A DNA stretch of 5,548 bases, taken from contig PUNN01000365.1 in NCBI GenBank assembly GCA_003552605.1, forward strand, positions 1-5,548. The letters are read 5' to 3'. Both the position numbers and the translations under genes were made by a program. Shown here piece after piece: positions 1-5,548 of the stretch (position 1 is the first letter of the stretch; the number at the start of each line of letters is the position of its first letter). Origin of the DNA: Phycisphaeraceae bacterium (GTDB taxonomy: Bacteria > Planctomycetota > Phycisphaerae > Phycisphaerales > Phycisphaeraceae). The notes beneath the pieces were generated by a model. The model did no database searches. It was not told the DNA's origin and saw only the letters and a list, made by a program, of their open reading frames with translations.

Positions 1-2916
1 CCAGCCGTACCGCCGCGTGAGCTTCCAGAAGCGATCGGCCACACCCGAGTCGAGGCGATGGGGGGCGATCAGTTCGGCGCGTTGGGCCTCCGTCAACACA
101 ATGTTGTCCACCTCGACGGTGGGTGGTCGCTCATCGATCACCACGGGGGCGAAGGGTCGGGCATGTCCGTGATGTGATGCCACGAGGTGTAACATCAGGT
201 CGTGCCATGACTCATCCGAAGCCATTTCCGGGGCGGATTCCGGGGGCAATAAGGCCGAATTCCCTTGGATCAACTGCATGGTAAACATTTCGTGGCGGAA
301 ACCTTGGGGAAGCCCCGCCGCTTCGCGCAGTTGGCGTTGCACACGCCGTGACCGCCATGGGCCGCTGCTCTTGGCAAGGATACGGCCGTTGATCAGGGAC
401 ACGGCCGCAAGCGATTCATCACCGTGCAACATCTCCTGGAAGCGAGGGTCGGCCTTGCCCAGGTCATGCACGTGGGCAGCGGCGGTAATGACCTCGGCAA
501 CATCTGATGGCACACACCGATCGGCCCACATGCGCGCGTGTGTCTTCACCCGCTCGGCATGGTCCTCAAGCGGAACTTGCTGCTCTGCCCCCGAACGGGC
601 ATCATCAGCATCACCAAAATCAAGTTCGAGCCCGCCCCCTTCTCGCCGGGCCGGTGGGCCAAACAGAACTCGGCCGCCGCCCGGATGGTTTTCAGCACGG
701 TATCTGACACTCAAGGCATCAAGGGCGTAGGCCAGCCATTGCAACAGGCCGGGCCACAAATCTTCCCGTTCGCCCAGTTCGCTGCGAAGTTCCTCGAGCA
801 GATCGCTCAGCTCCGCAGACTCGCGGTCATCATCCTCAGCCCACGCGACCAGCCGCTTCATGGCGGACAGTTTCGAAGCCGGATGCACACCGTCTTCGTC
901 TGTGATGATCCGCCGCGTCAGGCGCAGGACATACCGCTCGTTGGCCGCATGGAACGCCGGCTCTGCGATATCGAGGGGCACTTCGTTGGGGCGGCAGAAG
1001 GCAGCGCCAAGTTCCTGAACCCGCCCGAGATCGGCTTTGACCACGATGAGATCATCAGGGCTTATCCGGGAAGGATCATTGCTTGCCTCCGAATCCCGAC
1101 GGCCACGCCAGATGACAAACCGCTGCGCGCGCTGGCGGCGCAGTTCATCCTCCTCTTCGTTTGCTTCGCCCTCGACGTCAGCGAGAGCGGCCACCTCTGA
1201 TGTGGTCGTTTGCCCTGCGAGCCAGCGATTTGCCAGCCTGAGCGGCAACGCCAGGGCTTCCCCTGCCGTCGGCGGAACAAGCGCCACGGCTTCGGGCCAG
1301 GTTTCGGACCAGTCGGTCTCATCGCGATCCGGTAAGTCCGCTCTGAAGACGATGCGCACCTCGGGCTGGCCCCGCTGCGGGCCGTGGAGAAACACCGAGA
1401 CATCGGGGTCCGGTGCTGGAGGCGGCGACGTCTGGCACAGGAAATCGACGTGAGCCGGCAGCATCACCGGCGCATGAGCCGATGGAGCATTAAGCGCTTC
1501 AAACGCGGCGCGGTCCTCGGGCAGCAGGGATTCCACGGCATCAATGGCGAAGTCGAAGACCCCTTCCTTCGCATGTTCATTGAGCCATTGCCACGTGTGC
1601 TTCAGGGCCTGCCCGTAAATCGGATCATCAGCCTTTGCTCCGATATCGGGCTTCTGCACCAATACCGCCGCATTAACCGCAACATCCTCACCCAAACGGT
1701 TGACCCGGCCGAACCGCTGGCGGAGCGCATCCAGTGAAGCGCATTCGGTAAGCAGGGCATCGAAGCTGAAGTCTGCCCCCACCTCGAGGCATTGGGTGGT
1801 GACGAGAATAATGGGGCGTTCCGGTTCGCACATCGCACCAGCTTTGAGCAAGTCGGACCACTGTCGGACCAACCAGTCCCTGTCGAACGGCCGCATTCGC
1901 CCCGTCAGGAGGATGACATCGGCGTCGAGTTCGGGGGGCTCACCATCCGTCCACCGTTGGAGTCGATGCGCCACATCGTCAGCGGTTGCCACGCGGTTGA
2001 CCATCACAGCAATACGGCGCGAATCCTGCTTCGCCAGCGCCTTCGCCCGGTTGGCCATCGCCTCGGCCAGGGCATCACGGTTCTTTACAGCCTTGACCAA
2101 TTCGGCCGGTTTCGAGGCTTCACGACGTTTGCGCAATTGCGGATGATCCAGCGCAGCTTCGCGCTCCCGCTCGCCGGGGAACACCCCCTTAACATCTTCG
2201 GGCAACGTCGCCGAGAGGATGCTGAAGCTCAGCGGTGACACGATGGGTCCACTCTCCTGGTCCGCCCACTTCTCGCCCGCGTAACGCTTTACGCTACGTG
2301 CCGTCTGCATGAACGGCACAGCGCAGTGGGCCTCATCGAGAAGGAGCAGTGCATCACAAACTGTCAGCGCCGCCTCGATGGGTGCCAGCAGCGGCCCCGA
2401 GCCGTAACTTCGGAACAGCATCCGGGAGCCGGTCTGATCGACGGTGCTGGTCACCACCGCCGGCTGGGCGGGGTTGAGCCGCCACTGTTCATCCTTCAGC
2501 GTTCCGCCGCGCAGGCGGGAGACCACCAGAGGCGGTCCGTTTTTGGAACCGGCAAGTCGTCGCAGTGCATCGGCCACCTGCCTGACCACCCCATCGGTTG
2601 CGTTTGCCAGTATTTTCGCAAGCTTTTGCGCGCGATCGTACGCCTCGTCCACCACGATCCGGCGGTCCACGACGAAGAAAATACGACGCCGGCCGGGATT
2701 ATCCAGTGGCAGGCGCCCCTCCCGCTCACCGAGAGCCATGAGGAACACGGCTGCATCGATACAGACGGTCTTGCCACTGGCCGTAGGCAGGTCGATGCCT
2801 TCGGGCCAGCCTTCTGCCGCCACGCGCTCGACAAGCATCCGTTGCCACGGGAACGGCTCATACCCGTACACCGCCTGGAAGAAGTCAGGAAAGCTCGCTG
2901 GTGTGAGATCAGCCAT
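1..2916 (-). CDS. cas3: Cas3 helicase-nuclease, type I-G (C-terminal HD), 3' end cut by window edge
   Basis: This is the effector enzyme that unwinds and shreds DNA targeted by the type I-G Cascade. I read the frame codon by codon from ATG 2916-2914 to base 1: 972 sense codons, no stop, so the C-terminus lies off the left edge. Superfamily 2 helicase motifs occur in order: Walker A PTASGKT (44-50), RGG (136-138), TSTVDQTG (156-163), DEAH box (194-197), SAT (235-237), LLTGRM (336-341), TQCLEVGADF (374-383) and QRFGRVNR (400-407). A weakly conserved region (about 430-770) with an acidic stretch (573-592) follows. The HD nuclease domain comes last: H786 (LEDHAERV), HDLGK with H817/D818, LAKS (847-850), RHE (874-876) and SHHGH (914-918). 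HD after helicase is the order of the GSU0051-type Cas3 and the reverse of most Cas3 proteins. The terminal ADH-like HD motif is expected just past the edge. The start is set by the csb2 overlap and a strong Shine-Dalgarno. Family and subtype are near certain; activity is inferred from intact motifs. Confidence 0.96.
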   Translation of the reverse strand, partial: MADLTPASFPDFFQAVYGYEPFPWQRMLVERVAAEGWPEGIDLPTASGKTVCIDAAVFLMALGEREGRLPLDNPGRRRIFFVVDRRIVVDEAYDRAQKLAKILANATDGVVRQVADALRRLAGSKNGPPLVVSRLRGGTLKDEQWRLNPAQPAVVTSTVDQTGSRMLFRSYGSGPLLAPIEAALTVCDALLLLDEAHCAVPFMQTARSVKRYAGEKWADQESGPIVSPLSFSILSATLPEDVKGVFPGEREREAALDHPQLRKRREASKPAELVKAVKNRDALAEAMANRAKALAKQDSRRIAVMVNRVATADDVAHRLQRWTDGEPPELDADVILLTGRMRPFDRDWLVRQWSDLLKAGAMCEPERPIILVTTQCLEVGADFSFDALLTECASLDALRQRFGRVNRLGEDVAVNAAVLVQKPDIGAKADDPIYGQALKHTWQWLNEHAKEGVFDFAIDAVESLLPEDRAAFEALNAPSAHAPVMLPAHVDFLCQTSPPPAPDPDVSVFLHGPQRGQPEVRIVFRADLPDRDETDWSETWPEAVALVPPTAGEALALPLRLANRWLAGQTTTSEVAALADVEGEANEEEDELRRQRAQRFVIWRGRRDSEASNDPSRISPDDLIVVKADLGRVQELGAAFCRPNEVPLDIAEPAFHAANERYVLRLTRRIITDEDGVHPASKLSAMKRLVAWAEDDDRESAELSDLLEELRSELGEREDLWPGLLQWLAYALDALSVRYRAENHPGGGRVLFGPPARREGGGLELDFGDADDARSGAEQQVPLEDHAERVKTHARMWADRCVPSDVAEVITAAAHVHDLGKADPRFQEMLHGDESLAAVSLINGRILAKSSGPWRSRRVQRQLREAAGLPQGFRHEMFTMQLIQGNSALLPPESAPEMASDESWHDLMLHLVASHHGHARPFAPVVIDERPPTVEVDNIVLTEAQRAELIAPHRLDSGVADRFWKLTRRYGW

Positions 2917-2928
2917 CACAGCACCTCC
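2914..2928 (-). promoter_or_regulatory. Shine-Dalgarno and TGATG coupling site for cas3
   Basis: On the minus strand GGAGGT (bases 2928-2923) lies 6 nt before ATG 2916-2914. The csb2 stop TGA (2918-2916) shares its A with this ATG. The strong anti-16S match at ideal spacing fixes the cas3 start and suggests reinitiation by ribosomes finishing csb2. Confidence 0.82.
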
Positions 2929-4622
2929 GCGTTGCTGAGCGGGCGGCAGAAGCCGTAACCGCGGTATCGTCCGGCGCCGAGCGCGATGGGGCCCCTGACG
3001 GGTTGATCGAAGATGAGGATCGCATGGGCGTGGCGCCGGTCCCCACCGTCTTTGCGACCCAGTCGCGGAAACTGATGCGAGGCAGGCACACCCAGATGCG
3101 CTGACACCGGCCGGATGAGCACATGCGACGGCTTCGGCAATCCAATACGGTCACAACCGCGCGCGATCATCTCCGCCATTTCACGTTCGCGCTCATCGCG
3201 ATCCTTCGCCTTCGTGTGCCGGTCGAACGCGATGGGCGTCACCGTGGCCCATTCTTTATGCCCCTTCGGGCCGGCGGTCCATGCTTCAGGCTGAAGGTTG
3301 CGGCGGCCTTCATCGCCGGGCAAAACCTTCCACAGGCCCAATCGCCCGAGATGCAGTTGCTCCACGGCGCCGGCGGCGGCCAGCGCCCATCGCCGCTGCA
3401 TCCGGTCGAGGTTCGCGGGAATCGCAATCGCCAGTCCCAGGATGTGTCCCGAAGCATGCTCCCCGCCCACGAATGCCAGGGGCAGGTAGGCCAGATGGGG
3501 CTGTTCGGTCGGTGCACCATCCTCCCGGTGGCCGCTGATGTATTGCGGAATCCGGGCGTAGCAGTTGCGTGCATCGGACCAGGCCGGCACATCACCGTCC
3601 CATCGGTCGCAACCGCACATCTGCTCGTGCGCCATCTTCAACACCGCCTTGTGCATCGCGGTGGTTATCTGAAGTGTGGCAACCAGATCCAGCCGACGGT
3701 GCCCATTCTTGCCGGGTTCCGGCTCGAGCCGTCGCACGGTCAGATAAGGCTCCCACACGGAGCCGTGCACCGTGGGGCCGGATTCTGGGCGATGGCGGCG
3801 GTACCCCTTCCACAGGCTCATGGCCGGGCGGAGCGGCCCTCGTGGCGGCTCGTCAGGGAGGCTTGCTTCCAACTCGGTGATCTGCTCCTGAACCTCCGCC
3901 TTCCGTTCCCGGCTGCCCTTGCCCTTGATCCCTTTCAACTGTTTGCGCAGTTGCGCCATTTGTGTGGCCCTCTGCTGGTACTCGACACGCGCCCTGGCAC
4001 CGAACTGCTCATCGAGGTAACTGAGCGAGCCGGGGCTGAACACCCGAAGCTTCATGTCGGCTTCCAGATCATCCGGGTCCCAACGCACCTGATGCTCATC
4101 AGCGGCAGGTGTCTCACTGCTTACCCACATCTGCACCAGGGATGAAGAGTGACCAATGCGCGTGACCTTGGCGCATACCTGCTCCAGTGCCGGGCGATGG
4201 CCGTCAGCATCGGCATCGGCGGTTGGCCAGAGCAGGCAAACCGTTTCATCATGGGGACGAACGCGTGGGAAGGTGCGCGGCTGCTTGTCGCGCATCAGGC
4301 CGGCCACCGATTGAAGCATTCCGCTGCCGGTGGGCTGATCATTGACGGGGACAAAGACATCGAGGACGTTGCGTTCATCGGCTTCCGCGGCGTAGAGGTG
4401 GGGCTCGCCCTGTTTTTCGAGCCATCGCAGCGCCGCCGCCTCGAGTTCCCATTGTCGGCGAGCCTGACCGCCATCGTCCGGCACCTCGGTCTCGAAATGA
4501 GCCGCGGCCATCGCCATGAACACGCGAGCCGGATGCGGCGGCCATTCGGCCCGACGCCGGGAGGCCGGGTCGGTGGCCACGGTGTAACCGGTCAGATATC
4601 GAATGCCGAGTGTCAAAGCCAT
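2916..4622 (-). CDS. csb2: Csb2, type I-G Cas5-Cas6 fusion protein (GSU0054 family)
   Basis: This complete 568-residue RAMP-type subunit is, by family knowledge, a Cas5-like half fused to a Cas6-like half. It should process pre-crRNA and hold the crRNA ends in the effector complex. The N-terminal half has family signatures: GIRYLTG (6-12), EWPPHPARVFMA (26-37) and RIGHSSSLV (155-163). A highly charged, probably helical segment (about 208-256) then separates the halves. The C-terminal half has PHLAYLPLAFVG (375-386), HASGHILGLAIAIP (389-402), a histidine-bearing stretch (H509, H516, H531, H533) and a glycine-rich loop GAGRYRGYG (549-557) of the kind that closes Cas6/RAMP folds. No single catalytic residue can be assigned by eye. 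The ATG overlaps the csb1 stop by one base and the TGA overlaps the cas3 start the same way, so it is the middle gene of a coupled operon. A DADADAD run (136-140 region) is a small acidic loop. Family assignment is firm; the exact domain border is approximate. Confidence 0.93.
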   Translation of the reverse strand: MALTLGIRYLTGYTVATDPASRRRAEWPPHPARVFMAMAAAHFETEVPDDGGQARRQWELEAAALRWLEKQGEPHLYAAEADERNVLDVFVPVNDQPTGSGMLQSVAGLMRDKQPRTFPRVRPHDETVCLLWPTADADADGHRPALEQVCAKVTRIGHSSSLVQMWVSSETPAADEHQVRWDPDDLEADMKLRVFSPGSLSYLDEQFGARARVEYQQRATQMAQLRKQLKGIKGKGSRERKAEVQEQITELEASLPDEPPRGPLRPAMSLWKGYRRHRPESGPTVHGSVWEPYLTVRRLEPEPGKNGHRRLDLVATLQITTAMHKAVLKMAHEQMCGCDRWDGDVPAWSDARNCYARIPQYISGHREDGAPTEQPHLAYLPLAFVGGEHASGHILGLAIAIPANLDRMQRRWALAAAGAVEQLHLGRLGLWKVLPGDEGRRNLQPEAWTAGPKGHKEWATVTPIAFDRHTKAKDRDEREREMAEMIARGCDRIGLPKPSHVLIRPVSAHLGVPASHQFPRLGRKDGGDRRHAHAILIFDQPVRGPIALGAGRYRGYGFCRPLSNAEVL

Positions 4623-4635
4623 CAGTCACCCCCTT
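4620..4635 (-). promoter_or_regulatory. Shine-Dalgarno-like run and TGATG coupling site for csb2
   Basis: On the minus strand AAGGGGG (bases 4635-4629), inside the last codons of csb1, lies 6 nt before ATG 4622-4620. The csb1 TGA (4624-4622) shares its A with the ATG. The match to the consensus is weaker than at cas3, but position and overlap support this csb2 start and translational coupling. Confidence 0.68.
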
Positions 4636-5548
4636 CCTCGGCTCCTTCCTTGGCCGCCTGCTCCTGGCTCTTGCGCACCAGTTTGACCAGTTGCTCCGAT
4701 GGGACAAGCCGCACCGGCTCCTCCTGCCACGTCACCCCGGCGCGCTGCGCATCGGCGATGGCCTCGCGCAGCAGCGCCACGGCGGCCTCCGCGCCGAGCG
4801 TGTATTCGGTCGGGGTTGTGCCGGGTTCGCCTAACATCTGCCACCGTCGGGGCTGCTCCGGAAAGAGCAGGCATCGCGAGCGCAGGTCCATATCCACCGC
4901 GGCCAATTCCGCCGCGCACAGCCCCAGCGCCGCCAGCACCGTCTGAGCGGCACGGTCGCGCTGGCGCTGCTCATCGGTGGCACGCCACGCCTCGCCGTTG
5001 GACGGGAAGCGCAGCCGGCGCAACGCGGGCAGGGAGAGCACCGTCGTTTGTTCGGCGTATTCGATGGTTACGCCGCCCGCAAGAAATTCCTTCGAATCAC
5101 GAGCAATATCAGACAAGGATGGGGTCACGTTGCCGTGATTGGCCTTTGAAGGGTTGCCCGGTTTGCCAGAAGTTCCACCCCGATTGAACAGGATTGGCTT
5201 TCCATTCTTGTCCTTCTCAGCTTGCTCGGGATCAGGCGTCCACTCGATGCCATTGCCATCTGCGGCCAGGTAAATCGGGCCGGCGTTAGTTTCGATACCC
5301 AGCGGATCAATCCGACTGCTCGTCTTGGTTCCCAAGGAAGCCCCGACCCCCACGATTTCCGATGTCAAGGCCCGTTCGAACTTCGCGCCGAGACCGCCCT
5401 TCGGTCCCGTCGAGTCCCACATGCCCAATACCAGGGCGGTCGGGCACAGGTCGTAAAGGGGGGTGGCATTGCGCACATCCGCCTGGTCGATGGCCTGACC
5501 GATTTCCGACTTGCGGAAGGGTTGAGGCTTGCCGTTCTGCGGGTACAG
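4622..5548 (-). CDS. csb1: Csb1 (Cas7 of type I-G, GSU0053 family), 5' end cut by window edge
   Basis: This is the backbone subunit of the type I-G surveillance complex; Cas7 proteins polymerise along the crRNA spacer. The frame is open from the right edge (first codon 5548-5546) to TGA at 4624-4622, giving 308 residues without the N-terminus. An in-frame GTG at 5476 could be mistaken for the start, but the 24 codons before it (LYPQNGKPQPFRKSEIG...) are continuous Csb1-like protein, so the true start is outside. Numbering from the right edge, recognisable segments are LVLGMWDSTGPKGGLG (39-54), TSSRIDPLGI (76-85), HGNVTPSL (138-145), GGVTIEYAEQTTVLSLPALR (158-177) and a C-terminal DLRSRCLLFPEQ segment, all typical of the GSU0053 family. 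A Gly/Pro/Lys-rich, probably flexible loop lies at about 100-137. The missing N-terminus would carry the first part of the RAMP/RRM fold. csb2 follows with a one-base overlap. Family assignment is strong. Confidence 0.93.
   Translation of the reverse strand: MYPQNGKPQPFRKSEIGQAIDQADVRNATPLYDLCPTALVLGMWDSTGPKGGLGAKFERALTSEIVGVGASLGTKTSSRIDPLGIETNAGPIYLAADGNGIEWTPDPEQAEKDKNGKPILFNRGGTSGKPGNPSKANHGNVTPSLSDIARDSKEFLAGGVTIEYAEQTTVLSLPALRRLRFPSNGEAWRATDEQRQRDRAAQTVLAALGLCAAELAAVDMDLRSRCLLFPEQPRRWQMLGEPGTTPTEYTLGAEAAVALLREAIADAQRAGVTWQEEPVRLVPSEQLVKLVRKSQEQAAKEGAEEGGD

Noticed and set aside
278..1200. Overlapping plus-strand frames (150 and 220 residues) opposite the Cas3 C-terminus
   Set aside because: The opposite strand encodes the HD domain with all expected motifs, and these frames show no family signal.
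3123..4145. A 340-residue plus-strand open frame
   Set aside because: It lies entirely antisense to csb2, whose minus-strand product has clear family motifs. The plus-strand product is compositionally odd (rich in Arg, His, Pro, Leu) with no recognisable domain, as expected for a GC-rich shadow frame.
4196..4225. Short tandem repeat (gcatcg units) within csb2
   Set aside because: It only encodes a small Asp-Ala run (about residues 136-140); too short to be a functional repeat and consistent with a surface loop.
4149..4946. A 265-residue plus-strand open frame
   Set aside because: It spans the csb1/csb2 junction antisense to both genes. Its product is Ser/Ala/Arg-rich with no domain I recognise.
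1..5548. CRISPR array, IS element, tRNA or rRNA
   Set aside because: I looked for regularly spaced direct repeats, terminal inverted repeats and RNA gene signatures and saw none; coding sequence fills the window.

Overview
The window is one minus-strand operon fragment encoding the interference machinery of a type I-G CRISPR-Cas system (formerly I-U; GSU0051/0053/0054 families). In transcription order, right to left, it carries csb1 (Cas7 backbone; 5' end cut off by the right edge), csb2 (Cas5-Cas6 fusion; complete) and cas3 (helicase-nuclease with a C-terminal HD domain; 3' end cut off by the left edge). The three genes cover every base. There is no intergenic space, RNA gene, mobile element or CRISPR array in the window.

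Both junctions have the same TGATG arrangement: the upstream TGA shares its last base with the downstream ATG, and a Shine-Dalgarno-like purine run lies 6 nt before each start. This suggests tight translational coupling, so that the three subunits come from one mRNA. The promoter and the start of csb1 lie to the right of the window.

By family knowledge, Csb2 supplies the crRNA-processing activity and the Cas5-type crRNA 5'-end cap, Csb1 coats the spacer part of the crRNA as the filament, and Cas3 is recruited to the R-loop to unwind and degrade target DNA. The large subunit Csx17 (Cas8g), the adaptation genes (usually a cas4-cas1 fusion and cas2) and the repeat array are not here. They would be expected just outside, most likely left of cas3 or right of csb1.

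The DNA is GC-rich, and open frames are common on the opposite strand as a result. That fits a high-GC bacterium, and type I-G is scattered among proteobacteria, planctomycetes, actinobacteria and others. The sequence does not allow a firmer placement. All recognisable helicase and HD motifs of Cas3 within the window are intact and no frameshift or premature stop was found, so the genes look functional. I see a known system with some subunit-level details worth checking, not a new one.
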